Below, piece by piece: positions 46,665 through 56,029 of a stretch of 64,000 bases of DNA. The DNA is from Erinaceus europaeus (lineage: Eukaryota > Chordata > Mammalia > Eulipotyphla > Erinaceidae). Position 1 is the first letter of the stretch. Every line of letters begins with the position of its first letter. Position numbers and translations under genes: made by a program. The notes under the pieces are model-generated. The model was not told the origin of the DNA. It did no database searches and worked only from the letters and a program-made list of their open reading frames with translations. The stretch covers positions 59,800,003 through 59,864,002 of the forward strand of contig NC_080164.1 in the NCBI RefSeq assembly GCF_950295315.1, read 5' to 3'.

Positions 46665-46860
46665 CTACTATTTGGAATGATTTATTAATGTTATGAGATA
46701 GAGAGTGAGATTCACACTCACATGTGAAAGAGAGAAAGGAGATAGATAAATGATAGATAGATGGATGGATAGACAGACAGACAGATAGATAGATAGATAT
46801 GTAGATAGATAGATAGAGAACATACCCTGGTATATCTGGCACCAAGGAGTAAACTGGATA
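46665..46860 (-). mobile_element. tRNA-SINE class D with (TAGA)n
   Basis: 'gatttattaatgttatgaga' at the left (tail complement), then a TAGA/CAGA/TGGA microsatellite at 46,740-46,818 and a worn head. Confidence 0.6.
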
Positions 46861-46926
46861 CCATCTGCATGCAAATCCCTGTTAGTCATATTGTTCTGTC
46901 TTAACTACCAATTAAAATGCAAAAGC

Positions 46927-47231
46927 GGGGAGTCGGGCTGTAGCGCAGCGGGTTAAGCGCAGGTGGTGCAAAGCACAAGGACCGGCATAAGGATCCTGGT
47001 TTGAACCCCGGCTCCCCACCTGCAGGGGAGTCGCTTTACAGGCGGTGAAGCAGGTCTGCGGGTGTCTATCTTTCTCTCCACCTCTCTGTCTTCCCCTCCT
47101 CTCTCCATTTCTCTCTGTCCTATCCAACAACGACAACAACAATAATAACTACAACAATAAAACAACAAGGGCAACAAAAGGGAATAAATAAATAAAATAA
47201 AAATTTAAAAAAAAAAAAATAAATAAATAAA
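46927..47231 (+). mobile_element. tRNA-SINE class A, best-preserved copy, 14-bp TSD
   Basis: Flanked by 'taaaatgcaaaagc' at 46,913-46,926 and 47,232-47,245. Complete order: head 'ggggagtcgggctgtagcgc', pol III A box near 'tagcgcagcgg', B-box region 'ggtttgaaccc', 'cacctgcaggggagtcgc', 'ctctctgtcctatccaacaa', CAA block and AATA tail. It is the reference for the class A calls here. Confidence 0.95.
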
Positions 47232-47489
47232 TAAAATGCAAAAGCAGCCATTTATGAAAATAGATGGCTACAAGCCAACAAAACTTTGTTTATAAAAGCA
47301 CATGATATGTCAGATTTGATCCACAAGTTGGGTTTTTCTGACCTCTGTAGTATGAGCCCACATCCATCTATATTTTGAGACTTGAGACATCTAATTGCAG
47401 AACAAAAGACAATCAAACTTTTAGACTCTTAATGTGAGCAAGTCTGAAAGTTTAATTATATCACGGAAGAAAAAAAGTAATGTGTAAAT

Positions 47490-47720
47490 AAAAAGTCACT
47501 TTATTGGGGCATTAATGGTTTATAGTACAGTTGCTGATATATGATTATAATTTCTTACCTCCCATGATAGGTATCTGCAAAACACTCTCTCTACTATCAA
47601 GTAGTACTCTTCCATCTTTCTATTCCCCTCCTCCCATAGAGTTTTTTGCTTTGGTGCAATGTTTTACACCTAGTCCAAGTTTTACTTTGTGTTTTTCCTA
47701 ACATATAATTTATGGCAAAA
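47490..47720 (-). mobile_element. LINE-1 3' end
   Basis: 'cattaatggtttatagtaca', then 'ttttgctttggtgcaatg' and 'tccaagttttactttgtg' are the complement of the hedgehog L1 3'UTR and ORF2 end. Confidence 0.75.
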
Positions 47721-47754
47721 AAAACGCAGTGGGGCTAATTGAAATTAACTTTAT

Positions 47755-47885
47755 AAAATAGAGAATGGGAAGGCTATCAGGGAAGGGGGTAGGATGTGGA
47801 GATCAGGTAATGGGAATTATGTGGAATTGTACCCCTCTCATTCTATGGTTTTGTTAATGTCTCCTTTCTTAAATAAATAAAAAAA
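47755..47885 (+). mobile_element. Family X 3' terminus with poly(A)
   Basis: 'agagaatgggaaggctatca', a G-rich stretch, 'gtggaattgtacccctctca', 'ttttgttaatgtctcctttc' and 'ttaaataaataaaaaaa'. It shows the family's true 3' end and AATAAA signal. Confidence 0.85.
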
Positions 47886-48662
47886 TGTATGCAATATGGT
47901 GAAAGGAAACAAGTGTCTTGTTTTTAGATATTTTAATGAATTTGAAATGATATTTTTCACTGCCACATTATTTCTGTCTCTACAAATGACAGGATTCTAG
48001 GTAGAAAAATCTCTTTGCTATTAGAGTATTTTAATGTGAAAAGTCATAAGTAAAATTATGGTCTTATTCAACTATATAAAGTTCATTCTGTTCACAGAGA
48101 CCAGATTCTGTATGTCCATGGAAGAGAAGTATGATAGAAGAATTTAGACATACATGTGAATTGAAGTTGTAGTTGCCTATGCACTCAGTCACTACATCTG
48201 GATAAATCAAACAATGTTTTAAGACTACATCAATTAATAAATCAGTCATGCTTTAATTTTTAGAGTCATTTATAATTATGAAGTACTTCTTCCTGACAGA
48301 AATTTGATTTGAACATACAAATAAAAAAAGAATGATTCAAAAGTGAGTTCTGTCTTGATGATTTATTTGCTTCACACTATACTAACAGTATGGATAGATG
48401 ACATGACTTTGGGAATCACATGAAACAAAATGATGAAATAGAAATGAACATAGTAAAAAAGATGACCGTCTCCTTATAAATCACAGTGGAAGACAGAAAA
48501 CAATGAAATGACTTCTTTAGAAATTATTAAAAGTATCAGAAACTGTCAAAGAAGAATTTATATCTAGTGACATATGTTAAAATTAAATCTCAAAGAGAGT
48601 TTTAGATAGATGAAAGGGAAAAAATACTGCTACTAGCAGCACTGCACAACAAGAAATGATAT
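47886..48662. other. Unique AT-rich sequence, no gene seen
   Basis: Target region of the LTR element at 48,669. Nothing else is supported. Confidence 0.5.
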
Positions 48663-48668
48663 ATGAAA

Positions 48669-49043
48669 TGTTGTATGCTTTACATTGGGTTCTAGTTCTC
48701 CCCTGCCAAGAGAATTGGATCAGTCCAGTTAGTTTTCACGGGCCGCTTGGCCCCGCCCTGAGGAACTCCGAGAGAGGGTTCCAAAGTGGAAGAGTTTCAG
48801 AGTTCTAGAGTGGAAGAGTTGCAGAGTTCCAGAGTTCCTGAGTTCCAGAGTAAGAGAGAGTGCTTGCGCCGCCACAAAGAGACAGCAGAGTTCTGTTTGG
48901 TGATTAGTTTGGTTTAGTTTATGAATCGTTGTTCCTGAATAAAGAAATGCAGCTTCCCAGCCCAGCCGTATGTCTCTGGTCGTCTCTGTTACCCGCCCGT
49001 GAAGCTAGCCCGGCCAGCTGGAGCCTCTGAAATTTTAACAACA
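48669..49043 (+). repeat. 5' LTR
   Basis: Starts TGTTGTATGC and ends TTAACAACA. It holds short internal repeats of 'gagttccagagt' type (48,787-48,851) and an AATAAA signal at 48,938-48,943. Its last 80 bases resemble the ends of the solo LTRs at 12.5 and 57.9 kb ('gtctctggtcgtctctgtta', 'cccgtgaagc'). Confidence 0.95.
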
Positions 49044-49045
49044 AA

Positions 49046-49063
49046 TGGCGCCCACGTGGACCT
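49046..49063 (+). promoter_or_regulatory. Primer-binding site, tRNA-Lys (1,2) type
   Basis: 'tggcgcccacgtggacct' lies 2 bases after the LTR. It matches the betaretroviral Lys-1,2 site over its first 14 bases if one A is taken as deleted after 'tggcgccc', then diverges. Confidence 0.75.
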
Positions 49064-49113
49064 GACCTGCGCATCTCTCAGATAAGTAAAGACATTTTGG
49101 CTACCTATGCACT

Positions 49114-49893
49114 ATGGCCTTCTCTTCTGCTTGTGAAGAGATCTCCAAAGGCCTCTGCTCTTTCTTCACGAGACTGTTTTGCTGTTTCTGGAACATTTAT
49201 CTCTGGACCACTCTGTGGTTTCTACTCGCTCGGGCGAACTCAGAACAGCCAGCGGGAATAGCCAGCAGGAGGGAGGTGAGGCGCGGAGCTACTGTTTCTA
49301 CCTGGTTAAACAGCCAGCCAGCCGGCTGCACCCAGACAACCCCGCGCACCGCGCCCGCAGCCCCGCAGCCCTGCAGCCCGCAAGAGGCCGATGCCAGCAC
49401 GCTAGAGCCCGATGCCAGCACGCAGGAGCCCGATGCCAGCATGCAGGAGCCCAATGCCAGCACGCAGGCCAGCCCACAGGAGCCAGCTCTCCACCGCGTG
49501 GCGCAGGGCACTGGACTCGTGATCCCTCCACGCTGCTCGGCCACTGCGAGCAGGGCAGCAGACATGGCAGGGCCATGGGGCAGGGCTGCGGCAGCCTATC
49601 ATGGCCGCCACCCCTGGGCACCTAGGCCCACGCCTTCTACAAAACTGGCCTGCCTGCCCTCTTGCTATGAATTCTGGAATGATCCCGGACCTCCCGGACC
49701 CCCGGGCTCCCTGCCGAAACTGGGCACACGAGATCTCCAGCCGCCGGTCCAGTCTGAAGGCAGACAAGCTAGAGTACGCAGAGATTTGTGCAGAGATCAC
49801 AACCTGCAATTCCTAGAAGTAAAGCTGCGCGGGAAGCCACCTCCGGATGGTGAAACCCCCCCCCCCCCAACAACTAAGACAGTACAGATTTAA
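49114..49893 (+). CDS. Hypothetical ORF of the LTR element, 259 aa, membrane-anchor-like N terminus
   Basis: I do not recognise this protein. It starts at the first ATG of the internal region, in a strong context (A at -3, G at +4), 68 bases after the primer-binding site starts. Residues 14-40 are strongly hydrophobic and aromatic (FFTRLFCCFWNIYLW, then TTLWFLLA), like a signal anchor or uncleaved signal peptide. Residues 41-92 are Ala/Pro/Gln-rich. Residues 93-120 are four heptads (DASTQEP type). The rest is Pro/Ala/Arg-rich with GPPGPPGS near residue 190-200, and it ends in a C run that encodes Pro (49,858-49,868). There is no N-terminal myristoylation glycine, zinc knuckle, protease or polymerase motif, so it is not an obvious Gag. 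The region is much more GC-rich than its surroundings, which alone lengthens open frames; overlapping frames of 107-148 codons exist. It may be a real accessory gene, a captured host fragment or chance. Confidence 0.4.
   Translation: MAFSSACEEISKGLCSFFTRLFCCFWNIYLWTTLWFLLARANSEQPAGIASRREVRRGATVSTWLNSQPAGCTQTTPRTAPAAPQPCSPQEADASTLEPDASTQEPDASMQEPNASTQASPQEPALHRVAQGTGLVIPPRCSATASRAADMAGPWGRAAAAYHGRHPWAPRPTPSTKLACLPSCYEFWNDPGPPGPPGSLPKLGTRDLQPPVQSEGRQARVRRDLCRDHNLQFLEVKLRGKPPPDGETPPPPTTKTVQI
49390..49473 (+). repeat. 21-bp minisatellite encoding heptapeptides
   Basis: Four tandem units start at 49,390, 49,411, 49,432 and 49,453. Each is close to 'gatgccagcacgcaggagcc'. The 21-base period keeps the reading frame. 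Confidence 0.95.
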
Positions 49894-49899
49894 ATTCGT

Positions 49900-50655
49900 G
49901 TTTAAAATGACATGTCTTCGTAACAAAGGTTTCTCTCCTTGTGTATTAATGACCATGTTTATGTCTATGTTTAAAGTTTGGTAAACAGTAACTTTAAGGC
50001 TAAATTCTTACTAGACAAAGTTAAATGAAAAAGGTTTTCAACGTAATTCTCATAAAGATAAAATTAACTTACATTTAAAGTCTGAGGTAAAAATTAGTTA
50101 ACAATCAATATATTTTAACTAAGTTGGTCTAAACAAAAGGTTAAATAGACTTGTTGATGTGTAAAACTCTCCATTACCTTCTCTATTAGAAATGGTAGAT
50201 CGCACAATGGCTATGCTAATTATTCTCATGCCTGAGGTTTCCTTTCCTGACTCCATCTTGAATGGGTGTAACAAAAAGTTAAAAACACTTTGTTGCTATG
50301 TAAAAGTCTCAAATTCCTTCTCTATTAGAAATATGCTAATAACAAGTTTTGTTTCATAGTAAGTAAATTGCAGCAAGCTGCCTTTGGGACTCTAGGCCGT
50401 TCCCCGCCCCCATGCAAATGCCCGTCGAGGCAAGTAGCCCCCCCAGAGACAAGAAATGTTTTTTTTTTTTTAAGCTGATAAAGTTTAGCCCACAGAGGCA
50501 GATATGGCCCCCTCAGTCCTTCCCTTAGCAGCACACTGGTTCTTGTTACTTGCTTGCATGTTTCTCCATGTTTGTGCCAGTTTCTTTTTATAAAAATGCC
50601 TGTACGATATAGGTTTCTGTTCACCCCACACCCTTGATACTGTAGCCATTTAGTT
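49900..50655 (+). other. AT-rich non-coding 3' part of LTR element
   Basis: No open frame. An imperfect internal repeat contains 'ccttctctattagaaat' at about 50,178-50,194 and 50,318-50,334. The first copy is followed by a short class C SINE-like piece (50,195-50,240, 'ctcatgcctgaggtttcc'). An octamer 'atgcaaat' is near 50,412 and a TATA-like 'ttataaaaatgcc' near 50,588. Confidence 0.65.
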
Positions 50656-50670
50656 AAAAGAAAAAGGAGA
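50656..50670 (+). promoter_or_regulatory. Polypurine tract
   Basis: 'aaaagaaaaaggaga' ends two bases before the 3' LTR, the correct place for plus-strand priming. Confidence 0.9.
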
Positions 50671-50672
50671 AT

Positions 50673-51049
50673 TGTTGTATGCTTTACATTGGGTTCTAGT
50701 TCTCCCCCGCCAAGAGAATTGGATCAGTCCAGTTAGTTTTCGCGGGCCCGCTTGGCCCCACCCTGAAGAACCCCGAGAGAGGGTTCCAAAGTGGAAGAGT
50801 TTCAGAGTTCCAGAGTGGAAGAGTTGCAGAGTTCCAGAGTTCCTGAGTTCCAGAGTAAGAGAGAGTGCTTGCGCCGCCACAAAGAGACAGCAGAGTTCTG
50901 TTTGGTGATTAGTTTGGTTTAGTTTATGAATCGTTGTTCCTGAATAAAGAAATACAGCTTCCCTGCCCAGCCGTATGTCTCTGGTCGTCTCTGTTACCCG
51001 CCCGTGAAGCTATCCCAGTCAGCAAGAACCTCCGAAAATTTTAACAACA
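50673..51049 (+). repeat. 3' LTR
   Basis: Same sequence as the 5' LTR with about 4% difference, many changes clustering in the last 40 bases. AATAAA is present. It is followed by the TSD 'atgaaa'. Confidence 0.95.
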
Positions 51050-51055
51050 ATGAAA

Positions 51056-51930
51056 AAAACTTAGAAGGAAAAAAATGATAACAAATAGAAAATAAGATCC
51101 CAGTGGCTGAAATAAAAAGTACTGAGAATGGTAAATATGTGAGTAACATAAAAGTTTATCATCTAAAAATGTGTTCAGTGCCAAAGAGAGAACCAGAGGT
51201 CTCACACATTTTCTCCACAGTTGACTCACTTCCATGGCTCAACATTTTATTTTATTTTGTTTTACTTTAAATATATTCTGAAAAAAGAGAAAAAGAGGAA
51301 GGGGCTGGCAGGGGTAGTGAACAAAGTATTACTCCACCAAGGAATTCTTATAGATCTCATGTGGCACAGGGGGTTGACTGTGGTCAGATACATGCAAAGT
51401 TGGCACTGTATCACTGACTCACCTCTATGTCACCTAAATTACAACAAACAAACAGCTATAGCCTCTAGTTTTCTAATATCCAAGATAAATTTTAAAACAA
51501 CACAAAAGGAACCTGGTGGTTGCACTTCCAATAAAGCATAAGCATTTCCATGCGCTAGGACCTGGCTTCAAGCCCTGGTCCATACCTGCATGGGGATGGT
51601 GAGGAAGTGCTGCAGGTATCTTTCATTATCTCTACCTCCCCTTTCCATTTCAAATTTCTTGTGTCTATCCAACAGAAAAAAAGAAGGAAAAAACTAGTCA
51701 CCATGAGTAGTGAATTCATTGTGTAGGCACTGAGCTCTAGTAATAAGCACAGTGGAAAAAAATAGAAAAAGAAACTGTTACCAGTAAAGTAAATTATGCT
51801 TATTTAATATTTTTGTATTTTCTAGTCATATAACATTGTCTTTATTTCTGTATATAGGACTTGTCGCTTGCACGTGAATAATGTCACTTCTTCTGGGTTG
51901 TTTTTTTATGCCACCTTGGATTTTCTTGAC
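51056..51930 (+). other. Low-copy sequence with a class B SINE, long tail variant
   Basis: A worn SINE on plus spans 51,510-51,775 ('ggaacctggtggttgcactt', 'cttcaagccctggtccatac', then 'agtagtgaattcattgtgta'). A more diverged SINE-like piece may lie at 51,300-51,440. No gene is supported. Confidence 0.55.
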
Positions 51931-51934
51931 TTTA

Positions 51935-53030
51935 TTTACTTTTTAAAATTGTATGTTACTAAATAGTGATTTACAAAATTATGAGATAATAGGGTTATAG
52001 TTCCACACCACTCCTACCACCAATTTGTATGCAACTACCCCTAACCCCCTAACTCTTGGCAGCAATAACCCCCACAGTTTCATAGTCTCTTCAAGGTTTT
52101 AGACATGAATGGACTACTTTTAAGTTCATGTGTTTTATGTTTTTATTCTCTATATTCCACAAATTAATGAAACAATCTGGTAGTTCTCCACTTGTTTACT
52201 TATATCACTAAGCATAATAATCTCCAGTTCCATCTATTTTGTCCCAAGGGACACAATATCATCTTAAATTACTCAGCACTACTCCATTGAGTATATGTCA
52301 ATGAGTATATGTAATTCCATTATCTACTCATTTGTTGGTAGGCATTTGTAATAATTTCGTACTTTGGTTATTGTGAATAAGGAAGCTATGACCATGTGGT
52401 TATCTATTTCCAGTCAAATAAACATTTTCATGTTTTTTGAGTAAATGCCTAGGGATGCTATTCCTGGATCATAAGATATTTCCACTTGTATTTATTTAAG
52501 AATTCTCCATGCTGGGGGCTAGGTGGTGGCGCACCTGATTGAGCACATGTATTACAATGCTCAAGGACCTAGGTTTGAGCCCATGGTCTCTACCTGCAGC
52601 GGGAAAGCTTTACAAGCGGTGACAGCAGTGCTGCAGGTGTCTCTGTGTCTCTCTCTCTCTATTACCCTCTTCCCTCTTGATTTCTGGCTGTCTATTTCCA
52701 GTAAATAAAGATTAAAAAAAAAAGAATTCTCCCTGCTTTTCTACATAATTATTGCACCAGTTTGTATTTCCACCAGCAACACCAAAGAGTTTCTTTCTCC
52801 ATGTCTACTTCAATACTTACTGTTTGCCATTTTGTTGATGAAGGCCATTCTCACTGGTGTGAGGTGAACATAAAACATAGTTTTAATTTGCATTTTTCTA
52901 ATGATGAATGAAGTTGAGCATTTATCATATCTATTTATCATATCTATGTTGGTCACTTGTATCTCATCTTTAGAGAACTGAGTATTCATACATTTTGCCT
53001 GGACTGACATTTCCCCCCTATTTTTTTCCA
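51935..53030 (-). mobile_element. LINE-1 3' part interrupted by a SINE
   Basis: 51,935-52,512 and 52,729-53,030 are the complement of L1 ORF2 C-terminal and 3' sequence ('ctggatcataagatatttcc', 'ttgtatttccaccagcaaca', 'ttgcatttttctaatgatga'). Confidence 0.8.
52513..52720 (+). mobile_element. tRNA-SINE class B inside LINE-1, TSD visible
   Basis: Complete class B copy ('gggggctaggtggtggcgca', 'aggtttgagccc', 'ctacctgcagcgggaaagct'), flanked by 'aagaattctcc' at 52,499-52,509 and again just after the A-rich tail. Confidence 0.9.
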
Positions 53031-53400
53031 TTTTATTGGGAGGTTATTAGTTTGCAGTATGATTATTTTCACCTGGGTACATTAAGACTCTCAGGCATTC
53101 TTTACCTCAACCTTACCATAATCTTTTGCTTTTGATATAGTACACTCCTCCCAGTTCAAGTTTTGTTTTCTGTTTTATTTTTCAGGCCTTATTTCTGCCC
53201 CTCCCTCCTCCATGCCAACCCTTTCCCCACTTTCTTCAGAATTCTTTGCTTTGGTGCAATACACCAGTCCAAGTCTTATCTTAAAGTTTTCCCTTGCTGT
53301 CTTTTTTCTCTTAAGTTCAACCTATAAATGAGGTTATTTAGTATTAGTCCTTCTTTGTCTGGACTATTTACTTAACACTATTTACTTAACACTAGTGAAA
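53031..53400 (-). mobile_element. Second LINE-1 3' end
   Basis: 'cattttattgggaggttatt', 'agtttgcagtatgattattt', then 'tttgctttggtgcaatacac'. It is a 3' terminus complement distinct from the piece on its left. Confidence 0.7.
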
Positions 53401-53569
53401 TCAGAGCAAAAAAATAATCAGGCAAAAAAAGCACATATAAAATTGAGCAAGTAATTCAAATATAAGTGCACCCAGCATTTTAGTTAAAAGGTTGAGAAAA
53501 AAGAGACCCAACTCCATCTGTCCTAAAAAAAAAAAAAAATCACATTAATTTAAAAAAAAAGACATTATT

Positions 53570-53870
53570 AAGGGTGGATAAATAGCATAACCATGTTTAT
53601 ATAACAAAATTTCATACCTGGGACTTTTATATTCCAGATTCAAGCCCTGCATCATCATAGGCCAGAACTGAGCGTTGATATAATTAAAGGAATAATGGAA
53701 GCTAGTGAAATAGCTTACTCATATAGTATGCTGCTTTGCTATGTTCATGACCCAAGTTCAAATCTGGCCTCCTCCGCATTGAAGGAAATTTTGATGCTGT
53801 GCTCCCTTTCACTATCTCTCTGCTTCTCTTAATCTTCTTTAAACATTAAAAATAAAAACTATAGATATAT
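53570..53870 (+). mobile_element. Two worn SINEs (class C, then class E)
   Basis: 53,570-53,690 has 'ggataaatagcataaccatg' and 'catcataggccagaactgag'. 53,695-53,870 has 'gtgaaatagcttactcatat' and 'gacccaagttcaaatctggc'. Confidence 0.55.
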
Positions 53871-54017
53871 ACAATATAATTTTCAAAAAGTAGCATGAAG
53901 ACTAAAAATATGAAAAAAAATTAATGACACACACACTTCCCAACAGCTAATGACTGTGATTAATATGACTTTTATGACTTTATTAATAGGCACAGTAGGT
54001 TTGAAAATAAGTGTTTG

Positions 54018-54178
54018 GGTCTGGGGAGATAGTATAATGGTTGTGCAATATCTTATATGCCTAAGGCTCTGAGGTCTCAGGTTCAATCCCCACCACCACT
54101 ATAAGCCAGAGCTAAGCAGTGCTCTGATCTCTCTTTCTCAGTCCCTCTTTCTCTCTAAGGCTTTTTTTCCAAATAGAA
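54018..54178 (+). mobile_element. tRNA-SINE class C
   Basis: 'gggtctggggagatagtata', 'ctcaggttcaatccccacca', 'ataagccagagctaagcagt' and a pyrimidine segment. Confidence 0.85.
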
Positions 54179-54217
54179 AGGTATATATTTTTCTTTTCTT
54201 TTTAAAATTATTTACTT

Positions 54218-54705
54218 AATGGTCTGGAAGATGGTGCAGTAGATAAAGCATCAGACTCTCAAGCATGAGGTCCTGAATTCAAACCCTAGCAGTATGTCTG
54301 GTTCTTCTTCATTTTTTTTTCCCTACCTCCAAGTTTTTCACCTGGAGGTTTTTTCAGTTTGCCTGCACTACGAATCCACTGCTCCTGGAGGCCATTTTTT
54401 CCTTTGTTACTGCTGCTGTGGATAGGACAGAGAGAAATTGAGAGAGGAGGGGAAAACAGAGAGAGGGAGAGAAAGATAGACACCTGCAGATCTGCTTCAC
54501 CCACCACTTGTGAAGCGACACCCCTGCTGGTGGGGAGCCAGGGGCTTCAACAGGGATTCTTACTCCAGTCCTTGAGCTTTGCCAAATGTGTGCTTCGTCC
54601 ACTGTGCTACCACCAGGCCCCCATAGTGTCTGATTCTTTCTCTCTTTCCTTCTATCTTTCACATTAATAAATAAATAAGAACTTTAAAATTAAATAAATA
54701 AAATT
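54218..54705 (+). mobile_element. tRNA-SINE class D split by a later class A SINE
   Basis: 54,218-54,308 (head to 'agcagtatgtctggttcttc') and 54,626-54,705 (pyrimidine end and AATA tail) are the two halves of one class D copy. The class A long variant between them entered later. Confidence 0.85.
54309..54625 (-). mobile_element. tRNA-SINE class A, long variant, nested in class D
   Basis: The complement shows the extension ('gaatccactgctcctggagg' on plus), 'ggataggacagagagaaatt', the body and a head ending 'ctgtgctaccaccaggcccc'. Confidence 0.85.
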
Positions 54706-54842
54706 GTTTATTTATTAATAAGAGAATTTGGGAAAGAGAGAGAAAGCAACATCATTTCATACATAGAATGTCTGAGATTGAAATAATAACCTCATTTTTG
54801 ATAGTTCAAGGCTATATCCACTATATGACTTCCCTGGCCCCA
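54706..54842 (-). mobile_element. tRNA-SINE class D, worn
   Basis: 'attgtttatttattaataag', a purine segment and 'gacttccctggcccc' at the head end. Confidence 0.6.
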
Positions 54843-54849
54843 AAAGGGA

Positions 54850-55985
54850 TGTTTTTCAACTCACTAGAAATCAGCAGTTAATGGAGAAAGTCCCAGATGA
54901 CTGATGGTATAGAGATAATCTGTTTATCCCTCTTCCCAGTATCATCAGCAAAACAACAACAGTAAGTGTGGGAGAAAACACACTTAGAAATGAACATACC
55001 ACAACCAGGAACAAAACACGAGTGCTCAAGTGGCTACAACATAGATACCCTTCCCCAAGGGAAAAAAAATTCTCCACATGACAACAAACCTGAAGACAAT
55101 CTTCAATCAGAAAAAAAAAAAATTGTAAGGGATAGGATTTATGTTGGTGAGCAGGGAATATGAGGTGTCACCATCAGTAGCTTTTCTGACAACTATACTG
55201 GCTTGTGTTTAATTTTCCCAGAACAGTTGTTTCCATAGTAACCAGTTTCCATAGTAACAGACCTTGGGGGCATATTCAGGTAGTCCTCTCTTGCCTGATT
55301 AAAGCCTGCCAGATTCTATTCCTTTCCAGTCTTAGAATTGCACAGTGGTAGCACTACTTACATAGAGGTCTGAGCTACATATAAAACCTGACACCCTGCC
55401 CACAACAATTTGGGGTCTGCTGATTACTCATAAAATTGAACTTCTGGTCTGGTCATGACCCATGTTCAAACATTGGCTATCCTGGCTGAGGTCATCACAA
55501 AACATCAAACATAATGGGAAGAAAAAGGCAATAACCTGCACTGTTGTACCAAGATAGCAACAAGAAGAACACTCCAAATTCAACGGACCTAAACTTCCTA
55601 GAGAGTTCATCAAAACTAGTCCTTAGGATACTCAATGAAATGAAAAGTTCAGTGGGAGAGAACATCAGCAAATTCAGAAAAATCTTGCAAGAAGTCATAA
55701 TAGTAATCAGGGAAATTAAGAGTACAGTAGCTGAGCTAGAAATACAAGAGGGGACCAACAACAGAAATAAAGAACCAGTGAATATATAAGTAGCATTAGA
55801 TGAACAGCATCAACATTTATATGGTACCAGAAGCAGAAGAAAAAAGGAGCAGAATTCTTTCTTGAAGAAATAATAACTGTGAATTTCCCGAAACTGAAAA
55901 AGGAGAAATATCCAGGAAAAGTTCCAAATAAAATAAACCCAAATTGAAGTACACCAATACACATAATAATAAAAGTCGCAAGACT
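54850..55985 (+). mobile_element. LINE-like 5' region and ORF1-like coiled-coil remnant
   Basis: An 81-codon frame at 55,544-55,789 carries a heptad-rich segment (LRILNEMKSSVGENISKF, then REIKSTVAELEIQE), like the coiled coil of LINE-1 ORF1. Upstream sequence (54,850-55,500) would then be a 5'UTR and contains two tandem RFX-like palindromes. It is not the same as the L1 5' end at 44 kb, so this would be a different, older subfamily. Confidence 0.45.
55229..55258. promoter_or_regulatory. Tandem RFX/X-box-like palindromes
   Basis: 'gtttccatagtaac' occurs at 55,229-55,242 and 55,245-55,258 (16-base period). It matches the RFX X-box consensus GTNRCC..RGYAAC except for T at the fourth base. Confidence 0.5.
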
Positions 55986-56029
55986 GGGGAAATATCTCAG
56001 CCTATTAGAACATAAATTTACTATGAAAG

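Larger units (their letters stand above)
48669..51049 (+). mobile_element. Non-autonomous class II LTR element, two LTRs, 2.38 kb
   Basis: A 375-bp 5' LTR and 377-bp 3' LTR enclose 1,629 bp. The 6-bp TSD 'atgaaa' is at 48,663-48,668 and 51,050-51,055. It has a Lys-type primer-binding site right after the 5' LTR and a polypurine tract right before the 3' LTR. The LTRs differ at about 15 positions plus 2 one-base indels by hand count (about 4%). No gag, protease, polymerase or envelope motif is visible, so mobilisation would need a helper element. Instead there is one 259-codon frame and an AT-rich 3' part. Confidence 0.93.

Noticed and set aside
46740..46818. CRISPR-like regular repeats
   Set aside because: These are TAGA-type tetranucleotide repeats without spacers, in a vertebrate genome.
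46927..47000. Functional tRNA genes at SINE heads
   Set aside because: The heads keep A- and B-box-like sequence but cannot fold as complete tRNAs and recur as dispersed repeats.
49197..49809. Overlapping frames of 107-148 codons on both strands inside the LTR element
   Set aside because: High GC content lowers stop frequency; they begin at internal ATGs and include the repeat in other phases. Only the frame from the first ATG is kept, and only tentatively.
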